Assembly: GCF_021531655.1 (NCBI RefSeq)
Contig: NZ_JADYUF010000012.1
Location: 1-64,000 of the forward strand
Reading direction: 5' to 3'
DNA from: Leyella stercorea
Lineage (GTDB): Bacteria; Bacteroidota; Bacteroidia; Bacteroidales; Bacteroidaceae
Length of the DNA stretch: 64,000 nucleotides
The number at the start of each line of letters is the position of its first letter. The first letter of the stretch is position 1. Under the pieces are notes generated by a model. The model worked only from the letters and a program-made list of their open reading frames with translations, was not told where the DNA came from and ran no database searches. Positions 49,105-57,914 of this stretch are shown here, one piece after another. The translations under genes were made by a program, and so were the position numbers.

Positions 49105-51159
49105 ATGAACAATATGAACACGACAACAAAGCAACTGCTTAAAGCTACAATAATAGCATGTATAGCGGTCGTAACCATAACCTTACTGGTATGCAATCCA
49201 AAGCAAAGCAATAACGATATGGCGCAAAACGGCAACATGCGGTGGCTCGACGACTCGATTGCAGCACTCGCCCCATCGGCTCTGCAAGCCATAGAGCGTG
49301 GCATGAACGAGGCCGATGACAGCACGACTTACTACGAGTACATGCTGCGGAAGGCTCTCTTCTACAGTCTGACTGAGCACCCCGAGCGTGCCGACACGCT
49401 CATCGACAGCGTCAAGACATTCGTAACACAGCAGGACGACGGCTATTACGCCACCAACGGAACGTACCTCTCGCCACGGCTCAACTCGCTTATGGCTGGC
49501 GCAAAGGCTTGCCAGGCGGCTCGATACATGAGCAATCACCGCGACCCGCGACGCATTGTAGCCCTCAATAAAGAAACTTACAATCTGCTGCTCAACAGCA
49601 ACAGCAAGCACAATCTGCCCAAGACGTGCGCCAATATGGCTGACGCCTACCTGTTGTGCAACGACCTTCCCAACGCAGCCAAGTGGTATAGGCGTGCACT
49701 TTTTCTCGTCGACTCGCTCAATTTGCCCCAAAAGGAGAACATAACGCTATACATGGGACTGGCACAGATTTACGTTATGCTGCGCAACTACGACAAAGCC
49801 AAGCTCTACTACGACCAGACCGAACCTCACGTCAAGGAAATGTCACCCTCGATGCAGGCTTATTATATCAACAATCTGGGCAACTACTACTACTACCAAG
49901 ACGACTATAAGAATGCGCTACAGAGCTTCTTGCGCATGAAGAAACTACTCGAACAGCACGGCATGATGCGCACGTTCGACATGTACTTGTGCAAGATCAA
50001 TCTGGCTGACGTGTACCTTAACCTCGGCAAACTGAACGATGCTACTGCCATGCTGGATGATGTAGAACCTTACTTCAGAGCGCAAGGCGACAACACATCC
50101 ATTTATTATTGCAACACAATACGCTTCGGTATTGCCGTGAGAGCAGGCAGAATGCAGGAAGCCGGACGCATTATGGCTGACAAGACCGATGACTCGCTCA
50201 TACCATACACGCTTGTAAACATACGCAACAAATACAAACGCAGATACTACGAACTCACCGGCGACTACGACAAGGCATACGCTTTGCTCAACAAGTCGAT
50301 AGCCTACAACGACTCTATCGAACACAACCTCTCCAACATGCGAACCGCCGAGATAATGTCGCGTTTCACTACCGACACGCTGCAGTTGCACCACGACCTC
50401 GCCATTGAGCACAAGAACGCCGAGATACAGAGCATAAAGTTCACCAGCACATTGGCCATTTCAATCGCCGTTACATCCATTCTGCTGCTCATACTGTGGG
50501 TTCTGTATCTTCGCAAACGCCGTTTCAAGGTGCAGCTGAACATGATGAACCTCAAGCTCGACAACGTTCGCAATCGCATATCACCCCACTTCATGTTCAA
50601 TGTGCTAAACAACAGAATCATAAAGTCGGACGCCAAGGAGACCAACGAGCTTACCGAGCTGGCACAACTGATTCGTGCCAACCTCGATATGTCGAGCACT
50701 TTGGGCGTAGAACTGCAAAAGGAGCTGGAATTCGTACAGCAATACGTACGCGTGGAAAGCTATCTGATGGGCGACGACTTCAACTTCAGCATCGACATTG
50801 CGCCCGATGTGGATGCCAGCAGCGTCAGGATTCCGTCGATGTTCATACAGATTATGACCGAGAACTCTATCAAACACGCCCTCCGAAACAAGGAAGGCAT
50901 CAAGCTATTGAGCATTACCGTAAGACACGAACACAACAATACGGTGATAAGAGTGACCGACAACGGACCGGGATTCAATCCAGTCACGCTACGCCGCAAG
51001 ACCGGTATGAACATCATTTCGCAAACCATAGCTGTGATAAATTTGCACAACAAGGACAAAATAAGGTTTGACATACACAACATCTACAGCTCTGACGGAA
51101 AGCAAATCAAGGGGTGCGAGGCTATGCTGAAAGTGCCCGACGGAGTGAAAATAGAGTGA
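49105..51159 (+). CDS. TPR-containing LytS-type sensor histidine kinase
   Basis: The start is taken at ATG 49105, just after an AGAGGAAA-like sequence; a TTG-initiated frame from 49063 is less likely. The 684-residue protein has an N-terminal membrane segment, several tetratricopeptide repeats in the presumed periplasmic part, a second membrane segment (ISIAVTSILLLILWVLYL) and a His_kinase-type core with His495 in RISPHFMFN, an N-box (TENSIKH) and a G-box (DNGPGF). It phosphorylates a LytTR partner encoded 62 bases downstream. The ligand is unknown; TPR-HisK proteins in this phylum sense peptides or stress. Confidence 0.9.
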   Translation: MNNMNTTTKQLLKATIIACIAVVTITLLVCNPKQSNNDMAQNGNMRWLDDSIAALAPSALQAIERGMNEADDSTTYYEYMLRKALFYSLTEHPERADTLIDSVKTFVTQQDDGYYATNGTYLSPRLNSLMAGAKACQAARYMSNHRDPRRIVALNKETYNLLLNSNSKHNLPKTCANMADAYLLCNDLPNAAKWYRRALFLVDSLNLPQKENITLYMGLAQIYVMLRNYDKAKLYYDQTEPHVKEMSPSMQAYYINNLGNYYYYQDDYKNALQSFLRMKKLLEQHGMMRTFDMYLCKINLADVYLNLGKLNDATAMLDDVEPYFRAQGDNTSIYYCNTIRFGIAVRAGRMQEAGRIMADKTDDSLIPYTLVNIRNKYKRRYYELTGDYDKAYALLNKSIAYNDSIEHNLSNMRTAEIMSRFTTDTLQLHHDLAIEHKNAEIQSIKFTSTLAISIAVTSILLLILWVLYLRKRRFKVQLNMMNLKLDNVRNRISPHFMFNVLNNRIIKSDAKETNELTELAQLIRANLDMSSTLGVELQKELEFVQQYVRVESYLMGDDFNFSIDIAPDVDASSVRIPSMFIQIMTENSIKHALRNKEGIKLLSITVRHEHNNTVIRVTDNGPGFNPVTLRRKTGMNIISQTIAVINLHNKDKIRFDIHNIYSSDGKQIKGCEAMLKVPDGVKIE

Positions 51160-51221
51160 AACAAACAAAGCTACTGAGTGAAACAAACAATAAAAAACCA
51201 ACAATATAAACAAACTAGGAT

Positions 51222-52007
51222 ATGAACATCATCATTATTGACGACGACCGGAAGGCTGCTGAGACCCTTAAGAGCAAACTGACAGAATACGATGAAATAG
51301 AAATCATCGGTATGGCGCACAACGGAATGGACGGACTAAGGCTGTATAACGACAGCAAACCCGATCTGATGTTTCTCGATGTGAACATGCCCGACATCTC
51401 TGGTATTGAATTTCTTGAGCGCATTGACATGAATGCGAGCCACCATTGCCGCGTCGTTATGTACACTGCACACAGCCGATACATGCTGTCGGCATTCCGC
51501 AACAAGGCTTTCGACTATCTTCTGAAACCCATAAACGATGCCGAACTGCGCACCATCATACGCCGGGTGTGCATCGACATGAGCACCGAACAGCCACGCA
51601 CGCCGTCCACTCCAGCCACTCCTGCAGCCCCGACAATCATCGGCGACGGCATAGCAAGGCGCAACGACGGCAAATATATCGTCTATACCAATGCCGTCGA
51701 CTTCCGTCTGGTAGACATCAACGACATCGGACTCTTCGCATACAACAGCGATTTGCGTGTATGGGAGGTGACTCTGGCAGGCGAGAAACACCCTATCCGA
51801 CTGAAACGAAACATAAACAGCGATATGCTTCTGGCTCTCAACGACACACTTGTGCGTGTAAGTCAGAAGCATATCATAAACATCATATATCTGATGGAAG
51901 TGGCTGACAACACCTGTCATTTCTATCCTCCATTCGATACGTTGCAAGAAGTGAAGGTAGGACGGCTGTTCCGCAAGAAACTAATCGACCGTTTCAGCAG
52001 CTTCTAA
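51222..52007 (+). CDS. LytTR response regulator
   Basis: This 261-residue regulator has a receiver domain with Asp53 as the phosphate acceptor (FLDVNMPD) and a C-terminal LytTR DNA-binding domain (RVSQKHIINIIYLMEV). It is co-transcribed with the sensor kinase at 49105. A Pro/Ala-rich linker (about residues 125-140) joins the domains. A bidirectional terminator follows. Confidence 0.94.
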   Translation: MNIIIIDDDRKAAETLKSKLTEYDEIEIIGMAHNGMDGLRLYNDSKPDLMFLDVNMPDISGIEFLERIDMNASHHCRVVMYTAHSRYMLSAFRNKAFDYLLKPINDAELRTIIRRVCIDMSTEQPRTPSTPATPAAPTIIGDGIARRNDGKYIVYTNAVDFRLVDINDIGLFAYNSDLRVWEVTLAGEKHPIRLKRNINSDMLLALNDTLVRVSQKHIINIIYLMEVADNTCHFYPPFDTLQEVKVGRLFRKKLIDRFSSF

Positions 52008-52028
52008 TCCCACCTTATTAATATATAA

Positions 52029-52064
52029 TGGCATTACCGAAATCGGCAATGCCCTTCTTTTTTA
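52029..52064. terminator. Bidirectional terminator after the response regulator
   Basis: GGCATT-ACCG / CGGC-AATGCC pair with one mismatch around an AAAT loop and are followed by a T-rich run. It separates the regulator gene from the convergent cvfB. Confidence 0.8.
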
Positions 52065-52895
52065 TTATACAAGAGCTATACCGTTGTCGGTGATGTTGAT
52101 CAGTCGGCGGCGGTACAGGTCGCCAATGGCACGCTTATACACCTTTTTGCTCACCTGGAAGCGTCGCTTTATGTCTTCAGCATCGCTGCGGTCGCCCAGG
52201 TCGCACACTCCTCCGTTGTCCTTAAGATACTGCAGCAGCGTCTCCGAGAAGTCGAGTGTCTGCTGACGTCCGGTAGGCTGGAGCGTCACATCAATCTTGC
52301 CGTCGGGGCGAACCGTATTGATATAACCCTTCACACGGTCGCCGGTGTGCAGATAGCGGAACACCTGGTCCTCGTAGACAAGTCCCGGATAGCAGTTGTC
52401 TATTATCACCTTGAATCCCATTTCGGTCTTCTGCCACACCAGCAGGTCCACCTCCTGTCCGTGATTGTAGAAAGGATGGCGCTCGGCAAAGTAGCGTTCC
52501 ACCTTGGCAGAAGCCACGATGCGATAGCTCTCCTCGTCGATATGCACGTGCACAATATAGCTTTCGCCCTTCTGCATACGCTTCTTCTGCTCGCGGAAGG
52601 GGCAGAAGAGGTCCTTCATCAGTCCCCAGTTGAGGAATGCTCCGTACTCGTTGACCCACGAGACTTCCAAATAAGCGAAGTCGCCGACCTTACAAAGCGG
52701 ATGCTCAGTAGTAGCGACGGGACGCTCTTCCTGGTCGAGGTATACGAACACTTCAAGTTCGTCGCCTGGTTTTGTACCCTCCGGTACATAACGTTTGGGC
52801 AATAATATCTCGCCCTCATCACCGCCGTCGAGGTACAATCCGAAGTCTACCTCCTTCACAACGGTCATCTTATTGTAATCGCCAAGTTTTATCAT
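52065..52895 (-). CDS. cvfB: S1-like RNA-binding protein CvfB
   Basis: This 276-residue protein has several tandem S1-type OB folds (YLDGGDEGEILLPKRYVPEGTKPGDELEVFVY is the first) and a C-terminal winged-helix region, as in Staphylococcus CvfB and its homologues, known in Bacteroidetes as S1 RNA-binding domain-containing proteins. Its molecular role is RNA binding with pleiotropic effects; the cellular target is unknown. Confidence 0.87.
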   Translation of the reverse strand: MIKLGDYNKMTVVKEVDFGLYLDGGDEGEILLPKRYVPEGTKPGDELEVFVYLDQEERPVATTEHPLCKVGDFAYLEVSWVNEYGAFLNWGLMKDLFCPFREQKKRMQKGESYIVHVHIDEESYRIVASAKVERYFAERHPFYNHGQEVDLLVWQKTEMGFKVIIDNCYPGLVYEDQVFRYLHTGDRVKGYINTVRPDGKIDVTLQPTGRQQTLDFSETLLQYLKDNGGVCDLGDRSDAEDIKRRFQVSKKVYKRAIGDLYRRRLINITDNGIALV

Positions 52896-53005
52896 AAAGT
52901 TCTATTTGTAAACAGTTAAACAATTAATTAGCTATAGGACAGCAACAATACAACATGTTGAAAGCCCTAATAGTTTATAGACCGAAATGCAATAGCTCAA
53001 CAAAT

Positions 53006-53197
53006 GCGGGCTGAAAGCCCAATAATCACATAGCCCAGGGCAACGCCCTGGGTAAGAGAACAAGCACAATCTTGCGCCCTGCAAGGGCATAAGCTCTTAT
53101 CATCAATGCTTTTGCCCTTACAGGGCGCATTGTTATTTGGAATTAATCTCCCCAGGGCGCTGCCCTGGGCTATGTACTTCTGCCCCTTCGGGGCGTA
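53006..53197. repeat. Composite palindromic element, copy 2
   Basis: The same five hairpins as at 45.5 kb occur in the reverse order and orientation over about 190 bp: GGGCTGAAAGCCC, CCCAGGGCAACGCCCTGGG, the central hairpin (about 53074-53128), CCCAGGGCGCTGCCCTGGG and GCCCCTTCGGGGC. It fills the gap between cvfB and lolD, both on the minus strand. No open frame is present. Confidence 0.88.
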
Positions 53198-53242
53198 CTG
53201 CTTGCGTTCCAATTGTCTTATCCTTGTTAAACTATTCTATTA

Positions 53243-53929
53243 TTACACTATATCGTTCTTCACTTCACTTTCCTCTGCATCCTTTATCTGTCCGTCCTCG
53301 ATATGTATTGTGCGGTCGGTGATGCTTGCCAGATGCTCGTCGTGAGTGACAATGACGAAGGTCTGGCCGAAGCGGTCGCGCAGGTCGAAGAAGAGTTGGT
53401 GGAGTTCGGCCTTGTTCTTTGAATCGAGCGAACCCGACGGTTCGTCGGCGAAGACTACTGCCGGATTGTTGACAAGTGCACGTGCTACGGCAACGCGTTG
53501 TTTCTCTCCACCCGACAGTTCGGCAGGCTTATGCGATGCACGTTCAGCCAGTCCCATGAACTCAAGGAGTTCCATGGCGCGCTTCTTGGCTTCAGCCTGG
53601 CTCTTGCCGCCTATGAATGCCGGTATCATAACATTCTCGAGGGCTGTGAATTCGGGCAGAAGCTGATGAAACTGGAACACGAATCCTATATGACGGTTGC
53701 GGAAATCGCTCAACTTCTTTGTCGAAAGGCTGCGCACATCTACCCCATCGACAACGATTTCGCCGCTGTCCGGACTGTCGAGTGTGCCCATTATCTGCAA
53801 CAATGTTGTCTTGCCGGCGCCGCTCGGACCGACAATGCTCACCACCTCACCCTTGTTGATGTGGAGGTCGATGCCCTTGAGCACCTGAAGCGAGCCGAAA
53901 CTCTTTGTTATTCCTTTAATGTCAATCAT
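53243..53929 (-). CDS. lolD: ABC transporter ATP-binding protein, LolD-like
   Basis: This 228-residue ATPase of the MacB/LolD family has Walker A (GPSGAGKT, residues 34-41), signature [15 protein letters not shown] and Walker B (VVFADEP). LolD with LolC/E releases lipoproteins from the inner membrane; other members of the family move peptides or antibiotics. No permease gene is adjacent, so the LolD role is likely but not certain. Confidence 0.82.
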   Translation of the reverse strand: MIDIKGITKSFGSLQVLKGIDLHINKGEVVSIVGPSGAGKTTLLQIMGTLDSPDSGEIVVDGVDVRSLSTKKLSDFRNRHIGFVFQFHQLLPEFTALENVMIPAFIGGKSQAEAKKRAMELLEFMGLAERASHKPAELSGGEKQRVAVARALVNNPAVVFADEPSGSLDSKNKAELHQLFFDLRDRFGQTFVIVTHDEHLASITDRTIHIEDGQIKDAEESEVKNDIV

Positions 53930-54078
53930 ATTGAATTTTGAATTTTGAGTTTTGAATTTTGAATTGTTCTCGGCTACGCCTGCGATTATGAATTATCCAA
54001 TTTTGAATTTTGAGTTTTGAATTTTGAGTTGTTCTCGGCTACGCCTGCGATTTTGAGTTATTCATTTTTGAATTTTCA
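53930..54078. repeat. Heptad repeat tract between antiporter and lolD genes
   Basis: Tandem RTTTTGA units with two copies of a GTTCTCGGCTACGCCTGCGA hairpin-like interruption, each followed by TTATGAATTA or TTTTGAGTTA. It lies in the gap between the two minus-strand genes. Confidence 0.87.
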
Positions 54079-54079
54079 A

Positions 54080-56200
54080 TTACAGCTTCTTCTTTATCCA
54101 CTTGCCGATAGCCTCGTATGCACTGTGTTCCTCGGTATGTTGCGGCTGTGCGAAGGTCATTTCGTCCATAGCATCGCCGTGCTGGTCGGGGAATATTATC
54201 ATGATGTTGGAGCCCGAGAAGTGGCGTGTTATCTCGTCGGGCAGGAACTCCAGCGCGTTCTTATACGACACTGTGCCCTTGCGCGCGGTCACTACTACAA
54301 ACAGATTGTCGGCTGATATGGATGCAGCCAGGCTTGGCATCTCTGCCCAGTGCGCCATCTTGGTGTACGACACGCGCATGTCGTGATGGCGGCTGAGCAC
54401 ATAGTTCTCTATCAGCGGCAGCACATCCTCGCGACCGAAGAACTCCGTGTGGCACTCCAGATTGCTGCCCAACCGGCACAAGCGTTCAAGCCATCGGTAG
54501 AATCCCGGTTCAAACTGCCCCCTTGAAGGTACAGCTACCTGTATGCGGCGTATTGTGGCGAGCGGCTGGGTGAGTCGTGCCATGATGATCTGGCTGTTGA
54601 GTCCGTTGAACAGACTTTGATGAAACTCGCCCCAGAACTTCTGCGACACCTCGGGATGCATGTGCATACCGATGAGTATTTCTGTTGCGCGGAACTCCTT
54701 ATAGGCATGGCGTATGCCGTTGGCGATATTCGCCGCCACGCGCACTTGGGTCTGCATGTGTATGTCGGCAGCCGCTGCATATTGCGTCATGCGCTCCAGC
54801 AGGCGCTGACCCTGCTCCTGCTTGCGCGGCATGTCATCGTCGTCGTACACCACATTGAGTCCCACCATCTGCGTAGTGTTCTTTGGACTGCGCATCATCA
54901 TAGCCAGATTGACCAGTCGCTGGGCATATTCGGGATAGCGCATGGGTATGAGCACCTTCTCCTCGCTTTCGTTTGCCGTAGTGTCTTCGGGCATTTCCTT
55001 GTCACGCAAGGTTATCTGCTGCGCCGCGCGTTCGGTCACTATGGTGGAGATGATGCACGTGAAGAGTATCATTATTACCACTCCGTTGAGCATATCGTCG
55101 GTGACGAGCGGCACGCCCGGCTCCACCTCCATCTTCATGCCCACCATCACCATGGCAATGGCGCCCGCAGCGTGTGCCGACGTGAGTCCGAACATCATAT
55201 TGCCCGACGATACGGGCAGGCGGAACAGCCTACCGGCGAGATAGGCAGCCACTGCCTTGCCCACCGTTCCGAACACTACTATCATTATCACTACGCCCAC
55301 TATGCCGCCTCCGGCAAACAGCAGTCGCAGATTGATGAGCATGCCCACACCTATAAGAAAATAAGGTATGAATAGCGCATTGCCTATGAACTCGATGCGG
55401 TTCATCAGCGGCGAGACGTGCGGAATGAAGCGGTTGAGGATGAGTCCTGCCACGAAGGCTCCGAAGATGCCCTCCAGTCCGACGGCTTCACTTAGCGCAG
55501 CGCTCATGAACAGCATCGACATCACGAAGATAAACTGCATCACGGCATCGCTGTAACGGCGCAGAAACCATCGTGCCAGGCGCGGTATGAGCACCACCAT
55601 GAGCACGCAGTAGCCCACAAACTTGCCCACAAACCACAGCCAGAACATCACTCCCGTGTTGCCGCCGTATGCCGCCACTATTGCAGCCAACGACACCAGC
55701 GCCATAAGCAGCGATATCATCGACGAGCCTACCGACAGCGTGACGCTGGGCTTGCGCTGCAGTCCGTATCTGCCCACAATGGGATAGGCTATCAACGTGT
55801 TTGAAGCCATGATGCAACCCAGCAGCAGCGAGGCGAGCGCCGAATAGTGCAGCACCGTTATGCATGCCACGTATGTCATGATGAAGGGCACGGCGAAGGT
55901 GAGCAGTCCGAACACTCCGAAGCGCCCCTTGTTGCGCCTTACGCCCTCGATGTCCATCTCGAGCGAGGCAAGAAACATGATATAGTAGAGTCCTACCTTG
56001 CCAAACAGCTCGAAAGAGTCGTCGCGCACCAGTATGTTCAGACCATACCGACCCACTGCCACACCTGCCAGCACCATTCCGATGATGTGCGGAATGCGCA
56101 GCTTGCCCATCACTATCGGGGCAAACAGAATGATGAGCATCACCACGAAGAAGATGAGTGTGGGGTCGGTTATTGGAAAACAACTGGCTATATCGGTCAT
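54080..56200 (-). CDS. CPA2-type monovalent cation:proton antiporter
   Basis: This 706-residue protein has about twelve to thirteen hydrophobic segments of the Na+/H+ exchanger fold (CPA2, KefB/NapA type) in the first 400 residues, followed by a cytoplasmic domain with two USP-like halves. Such transporters exchange Na+ or K+ for protons and are regulated by the C-terminal domain. No glutathione-gating partner (KefF/G) is visible. A TAACTTTG promoter lies at 56255-56262. Confidence 0.85.
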   Translation of the reverse strand: MTDIASCFPITDPTLIFFVVMLIILFAPIVMGKLRIPHIIGMVLAGVAVGRYGLNILVRDDSFELFGKVGLYYIMFLASLEMDIEGVRRNKGRFGVFGLLTFAVPFIMTYVACITVLHYSALASLLLGCIMASNTLIAYPIVGRYGLQRKPSVTLSVGSSMISLLMALVSLAAIVAAYGGNTGVMFWLWFVGKFVGYCVLMVVLIPRLARWFLRRYSDAVMQFIFVMSMLFMSAALSEAVGLEGIFGAFVAGLILNRFIPHVSPLMNRIEFIGNALFIPYFLIGVGMLINLRLLFAGGGIVGVVIMIVVFGTVGKAVAAYLAGRLFRLPVSSGNMMFGLTSAHAAGAIAMVMVGMKMEVEPGVPLVTDDMLNGVVIMILFTCIISTIVTERAAQQITLRDKEMPEDTTANESEEKVLIPMRYPEYAQRLVNLAMMMRSPKNTTQMVGLNVVYDDDDMPRKQEQGQRLLERMTQYAAAADIHMQTQVRVAANIANGIRHAYKEFRATEILIGMHMHPEVSQKFWGEFHQSLFNGLNSQIIMARLTQPLATIRRIQVAVPSRGQFEPGFYRWLERLCRLGSNLECHTEFFGREDVLPLIENYVLSRHHDMRVSYTKMAHWAEMPSLAASISADNLFVVVTARKGTVSYKNALEFLPDEITRHFSGSNIMIIFPDQHGDAMDEMTFAQPQHTEEHSAYEAIGKWIKKKL

Positions 56201-56254
56201 GTCGGCTTGAGTTTGGGTTCTACATCGTGGGGTGCTGGATTATCATAACTCTTG

Positions 56255-56262
56255 CAAAGTTA
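56255..56262 (-). promoter_or_regulatory. Promoter -7 element of the antiporter gene
   Basis: TAACTTTG on the minus strand matches TAnnTTTG, about 55 bases upstream of the start codon. A -33 box is not clear. Confidence 0.55.
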
Positions 56263-56316
56263 CAGAAATTCCGTTTAAAACACTCATAAAGCCTATTAAA
56301 CTTGACATAAGGGCAC

Positions 56317-56354
56317 AAAAAAAAGCGGACAAGTCTTGAAAACCTGTCCGCTTA
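56317..56354 (-). terminator. Terminator of tRNA-Val copy 2
   Basis: On the minus strand AAGCGGACAGG / CTTGTCCGCTT form a near-perfect stem with a TTTTCAAGA loop, followed by a long T-run. It lies just past the tRNA end. Confidence 0.9.
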
Positions 56355-56360
56355 TCGGAG

Positions 56361-56435
56361 TGGGCGTTGACGGATTCGAACCGCCGACCCTCTGCTTGTA
56401 AGGCAGATGCTCTAAACCAGCTGAGCTAAACGCCC
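56361..56435 (-). tRNA. tRNA-Val (anticodon TAC), copy 2
   Basis: This 75-base sequence is the same as copy 1 at 13972-14046, with the same intact cloverleaf. The promoter and about 100 bases upstream are also conserved between the two, while the downstream terminators are unrelated. Confidence 0.96.
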
Positions 56436-56488
56436 GATTGCTTCAATCATTGCTCTTAGCAGTATTGCTTAGTTCTTTAAAGCGAGTG

Positions 56489-56520
56489 CAAAGGTATAGC
56501 TTTTTTCTGTAACCTCCAAA
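56489..56520 (-). promoter_or_regulatory. Promoter of tRNA-Val copy 2
   Basis: On the minus strand TTTG (56517-56520), a 20-base spacer and TACCTTTG (56489-56496) match the consensus. The upstream block is conserved with the copy-1 promoter at 14100-14131. Confidence 0.85.
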
Positions 56521-56562
56521 TGTTTTTCCGTCTTTTTTCAAGAAAAATCAAAAAAACTTTTC

Positions 56563-56666
56563 AAAAGGACTCCTTTTGCCCTCCAAAAGGGCTCCTTTTA
56601 CCTTCCAAAAGGACTCCTTTTGCTCATCAAAAGGACTCGTTTTGCACTCCAAAAGGACTCCTTTTT
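56563..56666. repeat. 22-bp palindromic array H (5 units)
   Basis: Units begin at 56563, 56585, 56607, 56629 and 56651. Cores are AAAAGGACTCCTTTT or one-base variants; spacers are GCCCTCC, ACCTTCC, GCTCATC and GCACTCC. The array starts 43 bases upstream of the tRNA-Val copy 2 -33 box. Beyond it, to 56785, are AATGTTTAAT motifs and no gene. Confidence 0.93.
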
Positions 56667-56785
56667 TTTAGTGTTTAATTTTTAATGATTAATGTTTAAT
56701 TTTTGATTGCTATTTATAGTTGTAATAGGTGCAAACTTTTCGTTCAAATTCCACAATAATTATATAAAAGAGGCGTTATACGAAT

Positions 56786-57733
56786 GTGTTTAAACGCATA
56801 TACATATATATAATAGCCACTCTGACGCTTACGCTTGTCTCCCTACGGAGCCATGCGCAATACGACGTGGCATTCAGCCATTACTTCGACATGGAGCCGT
56901 CGTTCAATGCCGCATCCGTGGGCAAGGAGTCGAAGCTCAACGTTTCGGCGGCTTACGCAATGGACTTTGCCGGATTCAAGCACAACCCTCGCACCATGTA
57001 CGTCGGGGCGGATATGCCGCTGTATTTCCTTAAGTCGTATCACGGAGTGGGCTTGCAGTTCATGAACGACAAGATCGGACTGTTCACCCATCAGCGTCTC
57101 GCCCTACAGTATGCCTTGCGCCTTAAGATGTTCGGCGGGCAACTGGCGGCAGGCGTATCTGCCGGTCTGCTAAGCGAAACGTTCGACGGAACCCAGCTCG
57201 ACCTTGAAGACACGAGCGACCCGGCTTTCGCTTCGTCGAAGCTCGACGGCAACTCTGTCGACCTGGGCGCTGCCCTATACTATACCCACCGCAACTGGTA
57301 TGCCGGACTGTCGGTGCAGCACCTCAACTCGCCGCTCATCAATCTGGGCGACAAAAATGAATTGCAGGTTGACGCCACCTATTATCTCACGGGCGGATGC
57401 AACATACGATTGCGCAACCCTTTCGTTACGATTAAGCCCTCGCTGCTCTTTCGTACCGACGCAACGGCATGGCGCGCCGACATAACAGGGCGCGTTGTCT
57501 ATACCAACGACCGCAAGATGATGTACGGCGGCGTGAGCTACTCGCCTACCAACTCGGTGACGTTTCTCGTAGGCGGACGTGTCCACGGAGTACTGCTGGG
57601 CTACTCTTACGAGATGTACACGTCGGGCGTAAATCCCGGCAACGGCAGTCACGAACTGTACGTGGGCTATCAGGTAGACCTCAACTTAGGCAAGAAAGGA
57701 CGCAATCTGCACAAGAGCGTGAGGACGCTGTAG
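56786..57733 (+). CDS. porP: T9SS PorP/SprF family outer-membrane protein
   Basis: This 315-residue protein begins with a GTG start (MFKRIYIYIIATLTLTLVSLRSHAQ, a signal peptide) and has the PorP/SprF beta-barrel pattern ending in a strand-rich C-terminus. In Porphyromonas PorP works with PorK/N at the outer-membrane ring. It is the first gene of the porP-gldK-gldL-gldM-gldN series on the plus strand. Confidence 0.88.
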   Translation: MFKRIYIYIIATLTLTLVSLRSHAQYDVAFSHYFDMEPSFNAASVGKESKLNVSAAYAMDFAGFKHNPRTMYVGADMPLYFLKSYHGVGLQFMNDKIGLFTHQRLALQYALRLKMFGGQLAAGVSAGLLSETFDGTQLDLEDTSDPAFASSKLDGNSVDLGAALYYTHRNWYAGLSVQHLNSPLINLGDKNELQVDATYYLTGGCNIRLRNPFVTIKPSLLFRTDATAWRADITGRVVYTNDRKMMYGGVSYSPTNSVTFLVGGRVHGVLLGYSYEMYTSGVNPGNGSHELYVGYQVDLNLGKKGRNLHKSVRTL

Positions 57734-57895
57734 GAGTTTTGAGTTTTGAATTTTGAATTTTGAATTGGTCGGCTTCGCCGATTAGGAATTATTCAATTTT
57801 GAATTAGCAAGGCTCAGCAATGACCAGTAAGGTTTTAAAGAAAGGCTCAGAAAGGCCCAGCAATGCCCATTAAGGCTTAAAAAGGCTCAGTAAAA
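57734..57895. repeat. Heptad and AAGGCTCAG repeats between porP and gldK
   Basis: RTTTTGA units with a GTCGGCTTCGCCGAT hairpin (to about 57805) are followed by two imperfect copies of an AAGGCTCAGCAATG...TTAAAAG unit (57807-57895). No coding frame is present. Confidence 0.8.
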
Positions 57896-57914
57896 GATTA
57901 ATAATACAAAATAG

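Noticed and set aside
53098..53345. Small frames in the composite element copy 2 that read ALPWAMYF-like peptide
   Set aside because: They are translations of the palindromic element, lack start signals and do not fit any family.
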